A DNA stretch of 64,000 nucleotides from Xenorhabdus hominickii (GTDB lineage: Bacteria > Pseudomonadota > Gammaproteobacteria > Enterobacterales > Enterobacteriaceae): contig NZ_NJAI01000004.1 of the NCBI RefSeq assembly GCF_002632725.1, positions 261,425-325,424 of the forward strand. Reading direction: 5' to 3'. Position 1 is the first letter of the stretch; the number at the start of each line of letters is the position of its first letter. A model generated the notes under the pieces. The model did not search any database. It had not been told where the DNA came from and was given only the letters and a program-made list of their open reading frames with translations. Positions 37,301 to 46,172 of the stretch are shown piece after piece. The translations under genes were made by a program, and so were the position numbers.

Positions 37301-39294
37301 CAGGCCGTCGGATGAATGCCCCACTCCATCAATAATTGGCTCAAGGAATATTCGACAACAAACAGAGCTGGCTGGGTATAGCGTGTTTGATACAGTGCGG
37401 ACTCTTCACCACGTTCCGTAAGGTCAAATATCAACGGGCGAATATCTCGTCCCAGCAAGGGGAGCAAAATTTCCGCACACTCATCCACTACTGCCTTGAA
37501 TCGCGTTTTGTGATCATTATTTACCTGATTACTACTTATCTGATCATAGTACCCCCGCATCATGCCGGAATATTGGGAGCCTTGCCCACTGAACATAAAG
37601 ACAACCGATGAAGCAGTGGTACGTGCGATAGTTCCCTGTGAAAACTGAGACAAGTGATTATCCAGCGCAGCAATGGCCTGTGAATGATCATCACACACCA
37701 GATTATGCCGATACTCCATTTCACTGCGGCCAACATGCAGGGTATAAGCGATATCCGCTAATGGCAATTGAGCGGATTTTTCCAGCCAATGACGGAATTT
37801 TTTCAGATTCGCCTGCAAAGCCGCTGGGGATTTGGCGGAAAAGCAGAGCAATTGTTGCGGCCGGGCCGGTCCGGATGAAGGTGTATAGGCGGTTTCCTGC
37901 AAAATCATGTGGGCATTGGTTCCACCCACACCAAAAGAGCTGACTCCCGCCCGACGAATACTCTGACTCTGCCACTCTTGCCCTTCTGTCGGAATATAGA
38001 GTCTTGAACCCGTCAGGTTAATTTCAGGATTCAAACGGGTAAAGTTGACCGCTGGTGGCAGATAGCGGTGTGTCAACATCTGCGCGACTTTCATCACGCC
38101 TGTTACCCCCGCCGCAGAATCGGTATGACCAACATTGGCTTTGACCGAGGCCACGGCACAACGTTGCTGAGCTGATTTTTCTTGCGCTAATCCTTCCCGA
38201 ACAGCAACGGCATCCTGATCATAAACATTAAGCAGGGCCTGCATCTCCATCGGATCACCAAGATGGGTAGCCGTGCCATGTGCTTCAATATAGCTGACAC
38301 TCTCTGCCGATACCTCAGCGGCCAATAATGCCCGCTGAAGCACCACGGTCTGACCGGCTACGGAAGGTGCCGTAAACCCTATCTTTCCTGCTCCATCGTT
38401 ATTGACCGCAGAACCTTTTATGACAGCATAAATGTTGTCGCCGCTATCCAAGGCATCCTGTAGCCGTTTCAGCACCACGACACCGACGCCATCACCACTC
38501 AACGTCCCCGACGAATCCGCATCAAAGGTACGACAGTGCCCATCATGAGACAGAATGCCACTGCTATCAAAGTGGTAACCGCTATGGGATGGGAAACCAA
38601 TATGAACGCCAGCGCCCAGTGCCATGTCGCATTCTCCTGCCAATAAAGACTGGCAGGCGTAATGCAAAGCGACAAGCGAGCTGGAACAGGCTGAACCAAT
38701 GGTCAGACTTGGCCCCCGCAGATTTAGTTTATAGGCGACCCGCGTTGATAGCAGGTCATTATTATTGCCAAATAACAGCATGTCTGACAAAAAATGCTGC
38801 ATGGCGGATGGATATTTCAACAAATAGTGCAATAAATAACTGCTGCTGGAACTACTGCCGAAAACACCGATTGTCCCCGGATATTTATCCGAAACATAAC
38901 CGGCATTTTCCAGTGCCAACCATGATGTTTCCAGCAGCAGACGCTGCTGTGGATCGATGACCTGTGCTTCTCGTGGTGAGTAACCGAAAAATTCAGCATC
39001 AAAATCTTCGGGATTATCCAATACTGACACATTACGGATAAAATCGGATCGCGAACGCGCTTCTATCGATATCCCCGCTGCATCCAGCTCAGCATCACTG
39101 AGGGGTCTGACGGATTCCACTCCCGCCGCGATATTTTGCCAAAACGCCTCGATATCATTGGCACCGGAATATTGACCCGCCATACCGATAATGGCAATTT
39201 CGAAGCCATTCATTTCAAAGTCATTCATTTCAAAACCATGCATCGATTCGTCTGATCCCATAGCTTGGACTTTATTTAACTCTGCATTGTTCAT
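34387..39294 (-). CDS. fclK: Type I polyketide synthase FclK, KS-AT-KR-T
   Basis: 1635 aa monomodular PKS that should extend the peptide from FclJ by one two-carbon unit. The ketosynthase (~30-455) has the nucleophile Cys at ~201 in GSACSSSL (usually DTACSSSL), then EAHGTATHLGDP and VKANVGHTDSAAG with the two catalytic histidines. The acyltransferase (~560-850) has GHSIGE (~669) and HAFH, the malonyl-CoA-type motif. A structural half and a ketoreductase (~1230-1430) follow, with VITGGFGGIG, CSSLAS and AYCAANAF. The T domain is NRPS-like, with Ser ~1580 in FELNGHSMM. No DH, ER or TE is present, so a beta-hydroxy acyl chain stays bound for transfer by FclL. The N-terminal 30 residues hold a 5-residue repeat. 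It starts 26 bases after the fclJ stop. Confidence 0.9.
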   Translation of the reverse strand: MNNAELNKVQAMGSDESMHGFEMNDFEMNGFEIAIIGMAGQYSGANDIEAFWQNIAAGVESVRPLSDAELDAAGISIEARSRSDFIRNVSVLDNPEDFDAEFFGYSPREAQVIDPQQRLLLETSWLALENAGYVSDKYPGTIGVFGSSSSSSYLLHYLLKYPSAMQHFLSDMLLFGNNNDLLSTRVAYKLNLRGPSLTIGSACSSSLVALHYACQSLLAGECDMALGAGVHIGFPSHSGYHFDSSGILSHDGHCRTFDADSSGTLSGDGVGVVVLKRLQDALDSGDNIYAVIKGSAVNNDGAGKIGFTAPSVAGQTVVLQRALLAAEVSAESVSYIEAHGTATHLGDPMEMQALLNVYDQDAVAVREGLAQEKSAQQRCAVASVKANVGHTDSAAGVTGVMKVAQMLTHRYLPPAVNFTRLNPEINLTGSRLYIPTEGQEWQSQSIRRAGVSSFGVGGTNAHMILQETAYTPSSGPARPQQLLCFSAKSPAALQANLKKFRHWLEKSAQLPLADIAYTLHVGRSEMEYRHNLVCDDHSQAIAALDNHLSQFSQGTIARTTASSVVFMFSGQGSQYSGMMRGYYDQISSNQVNNDHKTRFKAVVDECAEILLPLLGRDIRPLIFDLTERGEESALYQTRYTQPALFVVEYSLSQLLMEWGIHPTACIGHSIGEYVAACLAGVFTLEDALTIVVRRAELMNRMPTGKMLAVGLNTEALQGYLTDGVTLAADNAPELCVVSGETEAVLALETRLTAEGIDARRLHTSHAFHSAMMDECLESFRQAFNEITLSPPKLPFISCITGEWISAEQATSPDYWVRQLREPVAFKQGIACLLSANTVSSSAVSSNSKLLLEVGPGSVLSGLARMQMTGVSAHQQVFSSTRDIKQDIPDRQHLLSVLGKLWQQGASVDWTALYRQEKRRRLPLPGYVFQHQRYSLESLIGNHSELSTRPELRSSKRLPLEQWSHQIRWKQMAASSVGNISLHGQVFLIFMDRLGVGKRLTTQLEQLGGEVWKVVQGRHFNANPQLRRIMINPQQGEDYQALAALFKRQKIQINNIVHAWSITRSSTISLQTAFTNYESLLHIARQLAVGRIENQHDTSLDTSQFKINILSNRLHAISEYDRNDPAKALLIGPCRVIPQEFEQVQCKSIDIALSANRWSLPLLSPVSSNMLVSALLAEILGQPGEDPKENNIVALRGRQRYIPLIETAILPALIDDSSNAGSEVTRSPLFRQGGNYVITGGFGGIGATIATHLASQYQPHLIFISRSELPPKNEWSSWIENHDSNNKRSRHIRLLQQLQQMGASVSVISADLADARRINKALTDIVIQYGQIHGIFHSAGIADAGLIQNRSFEDSLQVFKSKVIGTQVLDNWLKRHPLDFFVLCSSLASTVGSIGQVAYCAANAFEDAYALLHHQYRSNKKEQTRYLAIGWDSWRDVGMAVDSMSQWYQNDKEQESIKHGILPDEGCQLLEALLAHNDSVYAISTRGLPLPDVNISEEQDERAVTATMVKTSTQKSGQASSTQQSIQQINEQTLYPRPVLSVDYQPPRNQTETIIADIWHEKMGIGPLGVFDDFFELNGHSMMAVQIIAKIKQRLQVAFPVGFIYEYATIAQLAEQVERRNKPQENHEVDMPEGGK
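36757..36801 (-). repeat. 15-bp x3 imperfect in-frame repeat in fclK
   Basis: Units at 36757-36771, 36772-36786 and 36787-36801 encode SANTV/SSSAV/SSNSK-type segments in a loop of the AT domain just before LLLEVGPG. The first two share TTGAGGAAAC. Confidence 0.75.
39199..39243 (-). repeat. 15-bp x3 in-frame repeat at fclK N-terminus
   Basis: Units 39199-39213, 39214-39228 and 39229-39243 encode MHGFE-MNDFE-MNGFE immediately before the conserved IAIIGM start of the KS domain. Confidence 0.85.
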
Positions 39295-39320
39295 GATCTG
39301 TTATCCCTTTTCCCTTACCT

Positions 39321-42300
39321 TCATTGTTGCTGCATTTTTTTCTGCATTTTCTTCTGCATTTGCGCCAGACGCTGACGCCCATCAGCAATACTGTCCCGAT
39401 TGATAGCTGAATTTTCCTGCGGCATTCCTACTGAAGGTGATAAGGTTCCACGCTCTTCTTTTTCATTTCCGTTGCAAATAAACCGCGCCAGTTGGTGGAT
39501 AGTGGAGTGGTTAAGCAAGTCAATAATGGACAAGCGGGTATATCCCAATGTGTGAAGCTTCAAGTGAATACGGGCCAGTAGCAATGAATCGCCGCCCAAA
39601 TCAAAGAAATTCTCATCACAATCGGGAGACTCCATATCCAAGATCTCCCCCCAAATTTGCTGAATGGTTTGTATGACCGGATCGGACGGGCATTCCCGTT
39701 GTAAGTTTTCCTTTTCTGCTTCCGTCGTAGTGGTCAATGCAGCCACCGAGGTAGGATGTGGCAGGTGTTCTATCGCAAGCTTGCCATTTTCTTTCAGCGG
39801 CAGAGAAGACAGTGCCTGGAAATAAGTGGGGATCATGTAACGCGGCAGTCTTTCCGACAAATAGCTGCGCAATGCCATAACATCCAGAATTTGTTGGGCA
39901 CGAAGAACGACATAAGCAGCAATGCGTTTACCGCGGGCTTCTTCAATCACGCGAACCACCGCCCGTTCAACTATCGGGTGTTGGCACAACACGGCTTCTA
40001 TTTCCTTTGTTTCAATCCGATAACCCAATATCTTGTTCTGGCTGTCAATGCGTCCCAAATATTCAATTTCACCGTCAGGCAAATAGCGTCCCCGATCCCC
40101 TGTTTTATACAGGCGGGCAGAGAGGGATGAATCGAATGGATTTTCAATGAACAGCTTTTGATAGAGCTGTTCTTGATTCAGGTAAGTTATTGCCAGACCA
40201 TCGCCACCAATGTACAACTCACCTACGGTACCGATAGGAACAGGCTGGCGGAAGGCATCCAAAATATAGGCCAGATTACCTGCATTGGGTTTTCCGATGG
40301 GAACACTGGTACCTTCATCGCCACGGTAGCAGTAGCTGGTTGTGAACGTGGTATTTTCTGTCGGCCCATAACCATTGATCAGACGTAACTGCGGATAGTG
40401 TTTACTGATGCGGGCGGCGTGGGCGGCTGACATTGCTTCACCACCAGAAATAAGCTGCTTCACTGTTTGTAATACTTGTGGGCGCTCATCAACAATCAGA
40501 TTAAACAGAGAGGCGGTCAGGAACAGACTTTCTACTCCCGAATCATTGATCATCTTTTCTAATTGCGGAATCGAAATGGCCCCCTGCGGATAGATAACGA
40601 TAGAGCCACCATTTAACAATGGCCCCCAAATCTCCAACGTTGAGGCATCAAAACTGACTGCCGCCAGTTGCAGGAAGCGTCCAAAAGTGTGGAAATCAAT
40701 ATAACTGACATCCTTCACCAAGCGGATAATACCTTTCTGCCCAATCAGTGCCCCTTTTGGCTTGCCCGTGGAGCCTGAGGTATACATGATATAAGCGGGT
40801 AAATTGGTGGTCTGGTTATTGGTACTGAGTGTCAGATCCGTGACAGGCATCTGGGCCAATGCTGACTGTTCTGCATCCAGCCAAAGCACCGGGGGCAGGC
40901 TCATTTCTGTCAGCGACAGTAGGCTGTTTGTTATCCGTCGGTCAGAAACCAGAAGATGGCATTGGGTATCCTCAATCTGCTCTATCAATCGGGCTGCCGG
41001 ATCTTCGGTATTCAGTGGCAGATAAACCGCCTCCAGTTTTGCCAAGGCCATAATCGACACAATTAATTCGATACTGCGTCCCAACAATAAAGCGACACGC
41101 TGTCCCGGTTTTACACCCTTTTGTGCCAACAAATGCGCCAGTTGGTTGGATTGCTGATGCAACGCCAGATAACTGAGCTGCCGTTCACCCAATTCAACCA
41201 CACACGCAGAAGGAGAGCGGGCGACCTGTTCCGCAAACAAATCGGCCAGTGTCGCTTGTCCCTGATAGCCGGCTTCGCCATGACTGAAACTCTCAATCAG
41301 CCGTTGTTGTGTCACAGGGAGAAAATGGCTGGCACAATGCAATGCCTGTGGTTCTGCCACCATCGACGCAAAGACAGCAGAGTAGCACTCCGCCATATTT
41401 GCTACCTGTCCACGGCTTAATTTCGTTTCATCATAATCAATCTGAACCGAGATCTGATCACTTGCCAGCGCCGAAGACAGCGTCAGATGCTGGAAGTGAA
41501 TATCCAATGTAAAGTGAGTCCCCTCATAAACATCCTGAGTGTGCAGTCTGTCTACCACTTCCAGCCCTATTTCCGGCGCCATCTGATCGTAAATGTGAAA
41601 ATCGATGTAGTTAAACAACACTTCATCCAGTAGCGGTTGCTGACCAAATTGACGTTGAATCTCCGCCAACGGGTAACGGCGGTAAGGAATTGCTTCGATT
41701 TCGTTGGCAAAGACCTGTCGGATCAATTCATTCCATGAAACTGGCGTCAGGATCTGGCGGAATGGCAGAATATTGAGGAACAGGCCATACAGTTTATCCC
41801 CTCCTTGTGCTTCAGGGCGACCATTGGCGGTAATCCCCGTCAGGATGTCATTTTCTCCACTGAAAATACTCATGACTTTGATGTGCCCCGTTAACAACAG
41901 GCTTTTCATCGGCACGCTAAGCTGCTGCATCAGGTGACGCAATCCCTGATAGATATGGGTATCCAATATCAGGGAGAAGGATTTCAATTTCGGCCGATTG
42001 GCGGCAGGCACGCCAGTGTCATCAATCACATCCGTATGTTGTTTGCGGGGCAATTCAAGGATGGTGCAATCATCCAGTTTTTGCGTCCAATAGGCTTTTT
42101 GCTGTTCATCTGCAATCGCCGCCTGCTCCAGCGCAATGAAATCACGGTATTCCAGTGATTTTTTATCCGGCGCCTGCCAATTGACTTGGCCTGTCAACGT
42201 GGCATAGCGGTTGAACACTTCCACGATCATGGTGTTATAGCTCCAGCCATCGAACACCGGATGACATTCAGTCATCGTGAACTGGAATGAGTTGTCAGTG

Positions 42301-45300
42301 CGCAGTTGGATAAAGAAACGCAGTAAGGTCGGTTTCAGCAGATCAAAAGGATTCACCCGCTCGGCTTCCAATAGTGCCATCGCCTGATCATCCTGTTCCT
42401 CTACCGACAAATGGCGCAGATCTTCCACAACAATGGGTAATTCGGCAAATTCATGCACCAACTGTAGGGGTTCACTGTAATTTTCCATATCAAACGCGGT
42501 GCGCAGCACATCGTGGGCCGCCACAGTTTGAGCGGTGGCTTCCCGAAAGGCGCGCTCATCAAATGGCCCATTGATGCGTAGGTGAGAAGTTCCGGTACAG
42601 TGATACACATTGGATTCAGGTGAAAGATCCATGTGATAGAACATACCTTCCTGCATCCGGCTGAACGGATAAGCATCGACGATGCCTTTTGTCAGGGCTT
42701 CTTTCTCCTCCAGCAGACGCTGGCGATCTGCCTGAGAAATTTGGCTGAATGGTGCGATTTGTTTTACTGGTGGCTGCTCTTCCTGATGGCGCTGATCAAT
42801 CAAAGCGGCCAGCTCTGCCACTGTCTGGTGCAGGAACAGATCCACCAGCGTCAATGACCAGCCGCGATCTTGAGCTTTGCCCGTCAATTGCACCCCACGC
42901 AAGGAATCCCCGCCCAAGGCAAAAAAGTTATCGTGAATGCCAATTTGGGATACTGGTAATGTCTCCTGCCATACGACCAATAACTCAGCTTCTGTGGCAT
43001 TGCGTGCCTCCTGATATTCACTGGCCAATTGAGGACGCATTTGTTGCGGGGCAGGCAGCGCCTTGCGATCAATCTTGCCATTGCTGGTCAGAGGCAAGGC
43101 ATCAAGGAAAATAAAGGCAGAGGGCAACATGTAATCCGGCAAGGTACGTTTCAGTTCAACGCGCAATGCCTCAACTGACCATTTTTCCGCAGATGATCCG
43201 TTATTCTCACCAGCAACGGTCACAATATAAGCCACCAGACGAGGAGCATGATTATTATCATCTTGGTGAGCAATAACCACCGCTTGTTCTATAAATTCAA
43301 GCCGTTTCAGCGCGGTTTCAATCTCCCCCAGTTCAATGCGGAAGCCGCGAATTTTCACTTGATGGTCGGCACGGCCGAGGTATTCAAGCGAACCATCACG
43401 ACGTAAACGCGCCAAATCACCGCTGCGGTATAACCGTTGCCCTGCTTCTGCCTGCGGGAAAATCTGCCGTTTGTCGATAAAACGCTGAGCGGTCATTTCC
43501 GGGCGATTCAAATAGCCTTTAGCGACCCCGGCACCACCCACATACATTTCTCCCACCGCTCCCAACAGTGACAATTTGCCTTGTTCATCCAGCAGGAAAA
43601 TCTCCAAATCGTCCAGCGCTTCACCAATCGGACTTTTGCCGCCCTGTAAGGCATCTGCCTCCGTAATCCGGCGATAGGTAACATGCACTGTGGTTTCGGT
43701 GATGCCATACATGTTGATGATTTCCGGCACTCCGTCCCCATATTTTTTGAACCAGCCCTGCAAATGGGTTGGTTCCAATGCTTCTCCCCCCAGAATCACA
43801 TAACGCAGTGCCAGCGAATTTTTCGCCTCTTTATGGTGCATTTCACTCAATTGATTGTCTGCCGCCATAAATTGCTGGAAAGCCGAAGGGGTTTGGTTCA
43901 GCACGGTTACGCCTTCCTGCTGTACCCATTGATAGAAACGTTCTGGTGTACGACTGACCCAATAGGGCACAATGCTCAGGCGTCCACCGAACAGCAGTGC
44001 TCCCCATATTTCCCATACTGAAAAATCAAACGCACAGGAGTGGAACAACGTCCAGACATCATTTTCCGTAAACGTGAAATGGCGTTCACTGGCGCTGAAC
44101 AGCCGCATAACATTGGCATGGGGAATTTCTACCCCTTTCGGTACGCCGGTAGAGCCTGAGGTATAAATGACATAAGCCAAATGGTCCGGATAACAAGCGA
44201 TATTGGGGTTATCCAGTGGCATGGTTTGGATAAAGGCTTTTTCGGTATCAATGCAAAGGTAATCCACGCTGTCATGATCAAACAGTGTTTGATATTTCGG
44301 TACACCAATCACCAGTTGAACATTGGCATCTTCAACATAAAAACGTACCCGTTGTTCCGCAAGGCTACTGTCAATGGGCAAGTAAGCCAACCCTGCTTTC
44401 AGGACGGCCAGAATGGCAACCAGCATCTCTTCGTCCCGCTCCAGACAAAGCCCGATCAAAGGTGATGAAGCTGAGGTTTCCCCCATTTGCTGCATGATTT
44501 GCAGAATATAGTGCGACAGTTGATTGGCTCGCTGATTGAGCTGTTCATAGGTCAACATCAATCCATTATCAGCGCTGAGGGCAATAGCCTGTGGGCGGAG
44601 CAACACTTGTTGCTCAAACGCTTGATGCAAGGTCTGTGTTACTGGGTAATGGCTCAATTGATGCGGCCATTCATGCAGAAGCCATTGTTTTTCGGCATCA
44701 TTGATACACTGGTAATCGGCCAGAACGGTTTGAGCATTTTGGGCGATTTCCGCCAATAAGAAGCGGAAATTAGCTTCAAATTGCCTGATGGTTGCTTCAT
44801 CAAACAGATCAGTGCTGTATTCAAACGCCCCCTGCAATTGTTCCGTACCGTTTTCCAATGACACGTTTTCCATTGATAACGTCAAATCAAACTTGGCGTA
44901 ATCCCCCGGTAGCGTGAACGGATTGGTTTTTACGCCCTCGAACTGCCAGCTTGACGTACTGGATTCGTTAAAGGAGAACATCACTTGAAACAACGGGGAA
45001 TAACTCAGGTCACGTTTGGGATTGATGGCTTCCACCAGTTGTTCGAAGCTCACTTGTTGGTGTTCCAGCCCATGGAGTACGGTGTCAAACACCTGATCCT
45101 GTAACTTAGCAAAAGTGGCATGGGGATTGAGTTCAATCCGGTAGACCAGTGTATTGACAAAAAAGCCGACAATGCCTTCCAGATCCAATTGCCCGCGCCC
45201 GGATACCGGCGATCCCACCGCCAGATCGGTCTGTCCGCTATAGCGGTGCAACAGCAGGTAAAACGCACTGAGCAAAGTGGTGAATACGGTTTTGTTGTTT

Positions 45301-46067
45301 TGTTGTGCCTGTTTTATCAGCGCGTGGCTCAATTCAGGCGATAACGTGAAGAAATGGGTCTTTCCGCGCAGGCTCAATCGGTTCGGACGCGGATGATCAA
45401 ACGGCAGGGCGATGGGTTCAACACCAACCAATTTATCCTTCCACCATGTCAGCGATTCACCAAACGCCTGCTCTTCATGCTGTTGGTGCTGCCATTCGGA
45501 ATAATCAATGTACTGAATGGGCAGTTCCGGCAGTACCGGCGCGTTTTCTTGCCGGCGGGCGTTATAGCAGACAGTCAATTCACGGCTGATGATGCCGGCA
45601 GACCAACCATCAGAAATGATGTGGTGCAATACCATCACCAGATAATGACGTTCTGATTCACGACCTTCTGAACCACAGTGATACAGGGTAAAACGCAACA
45701 AAGGTGCTTGTTGTAAATCAAATGGCTGCTGGCTGTCTTGCTGCAAACGCAATTTTTGTTGTTCTTCATTTAATCCAGACAGATCAACCGTGACCAACGG
45801 TAAGGAGATCGATTCATGGCAACGCTGATAGAGCATGTCGTTTTGATAAATAAAATCTGTGCGGAAGGATTCATGCCTATCCACCATATCGTTGATAGCC
45901 TGCTGAAGTGACGGTATATCCAACGTCCCTTCCAGCACCAGCGCAGTCACGATGTGATAACTCGCGGTTTTTTGTTCGAGTTGCTCATGTAACCACAACC
46001 GTTTTTGCGCTAAGGATGCTTTGAATTTATATGTGTTTTCCTGCATACGACCTCCGACAAATCCCAT
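39321..46067 (-). CDS. fclJ: NRPS FclJ, two modules C-A-T-C-A-T
   Basis: 2248 aa synthetase adding the last two residues of the hexapeptide. C1 (~10-435) has HHIISDGWS at ~146. A1 (~460-1000) has the pocket D-F-W-N-I-G-M-V-H-K, the classical threonine code. T1 Ser ~1054 (LGGDSL). C2 (~1110-1520) starts DAYPFSRMQEGM and has CHPVFDGWS (~1267), with Cys for the first His of the motif. A2 (~1590-2100) has a pocket read as D-A-L-F-I-G-T-F, nearest to valine codes. T2 Ser ~2160 (LGGDSL). No TE or reductase follows, so the chain passes to FclK. Possible starts are ATG 46067 and ATG 46046; the second has a GGAGG only 4 bases away, so the true start is unsettled. The C-terminus is a MQKK repeat. Confidence 0.9.
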   Translation of the reverse strand: MGFVGGRMQENTYKFKASLAQKRLWLHEQLEQKTASYHIVTALVLEGTLDIPSLQQAINDMVDRHESFRTDFIYQNDMLYQRCHESISLPLVTVDLSGLNEEQQKLRLQQDSQQPFDLQQAPLLRFTLYHCGSEGRESERHYLVMVLHHIISDGWSAGIISRELTVCYNARRQENAPVLPELPIQYIDYSEWQHQQHEEQAFGESLTWWKDKLVGVEPIALPFDHPRPNRLSLRGKTHFFTLSPELSHALIKQAQQNNKTVFTTLLSAFYLLLHRYSGQTDLAVGSPVSGRGQLDLEGIVGFFVNTLVYRIELNPHATFAKLQDQVFDTVLHGLEHQQVSFEQLVEAINPKRDLSYSPLFQVMFSFNESSTSSWQFEGVKTNPFTLPGDYAKFDLTLSMENVSLENGTEQLQGAFEYSTDLFDEATIRQFEANFRFLLAEIAQNAQTVLADYQCINDAEKQWLLHEWPHQLSHYPVTQTLHQAFEQQVLLRPQAIALSADNGLMLTYEQLNQRANQLSHYILQIMQQMGETSASSPLIGLCLERDEEMLVAILAVLKAGLAYLPIDSSLAEQRVRFYVEDANVQLVIGVPKYQTLFDHDSVDYLCIDTEKAFIQTMPLDNPNIACYPDHLAYVIYTSGSTGVPKGVEIPHANVMRLFSASERHFTFTENDVWTLFHSCAFDFSVWEIWGALLFGGRLSIVPYWVSRTPERFYQWVQQEGVTVLNQTPSAFQQFMAADNQLSEMHHKEAKNSLALRYVILGGEALEPTHLQGWFKKYGDGVPEIINMYGITETTVHVTYRRITEADALQGGKSPIGEALDDLEIFLLDEQGKLSLLGAVGEMYVGGAGVAKGYLNRPEMTAQRFIDKRQIFPQAEAGQRLYRSGDLARLRRDGSLEYLGRADHQVKIRGFRIELGEIETALKRLEFIEQAVVIAHQDDNNHAPRLVAYIVTVAGENNGSSAEKWSVEALRVELKRTLPDYMLPSAFIFLDALPLTSNGKIDRKALPAPQQMRPQLASEYQEARNATEAELLVVWQETLPVSQIGIHDNFFALGGDSLRGVQLTGKAQDRGWSLTLVDLFLHQTVAELAALIDQRHQEEQPPVKQIAPFSQISQADRQRLLEEKEALTKGIVDAYPFSRMQEGMFYHMDLSPESNVYHCTGTSHLRINGPFDERAFREATAQTVAAHDVLRTAFDMENYSEPLQLVHEFAELPIVVEDLRHLSVEEQDDQAMALLEAERVNPFDLLKPTLLRFFIQLRTDNSFQFTMTECHPVFDGWSYNTMIVEVFNRYATLTGQVNWQAPDKKSLEYRDFIALEQAAIADEQQKAYWTQKLDDCTILELPRKQHTDVIDDTGVPAANRPKLKSFSLILDTHIYQGLRHLMQQLSVPMKSLLLTGHIKVMSIFSGENDILTGITANGRPEAQGGDKLYGLFLNILPFRQILTPVSWNELIRQVFANEIEAIPYRRYPLAEIQRQFGQQPLLDEVLFNYIDFHIYDQMAPEIGLEVVDRLHTQDVYEGTHFTLDIHFQHLTLSSALASDQISVQIDYDETKLSRGQVANMAECYSAVFASMVAEPQALHCASHFLPVTQQRLIESFSHGEAGYQGQATLADLFAEQVARSPSACVVELGERQLSYLALHQQSNQLAHLLAQKGVKPGQRVALLLGRSIELIVSIMALAKLEAVYLPLNTEDPAARLIEQIEDTQCHLLVSDRRITNSLLSLTEMSLPPVLWLDAEQSALAQMPVTDLTLSTNNQTTNLPAYIMYTSGSTGKPKGALIGQKGIIRLVKDVSYIDFHTFGRFLQLAAVSFDASTLEIWGPLLNGGSIVIYPQGAISIPQLEKMINDSGVESLFLTASLFNLIVDERPQVLQTVKQLISGGEAMSAAHAARISKHYPQLRLINGYGPTENTTFTTSYCYRGDEGTSVPIGKPNAGNLAYILDAFRQPVPIGTVGELYIGGDGLAITYLNQEQLYQKLFIENPFDSSLSARLYKTGDRGRYLPDGEIEYLGRIDSQNKILGYRIETKEIEAVLCQHPIVERAVVRVIEEARGKRIAAYVVLRAQQILDVMALRSYLSERLPRYMIPTYFQALSSLPLKENGKLAIEHLPHPTSVAALTTTTEAEKENLQRECPSDPVIQTIQQIWGEILDMESPDCDENFFDLGGDSLLLARIHLKLHTLGYTRLSIIDLLNHSTIHQLARFICNGNEKEERGTLSPSVGMPQENSAINRDSIADGRQRLAQMQKKMQKKMQQQ
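39324..39359 (-). repeat. 12-bp x3 in-frame repeat at fclJ C-terminus
   Basis: Units 39348-39359, 39336-39347 and 39324-39335 encode MQKK-MQKK-MQQQ, the last 12 residues before the stop. The end is strongly basic and could act as a docking tail for FclK. Confidence 0.85.
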
Positions 46068-46172
46068 TGTTAATTCTCTTTATTTTTCTAGTTGCTGCTT
46101 TGCTGGCTGTATTCATTGGTCACCGCGGTGCAACTCGAAATCGATTGAATATAAATTGGTTATAAGTGAGTT

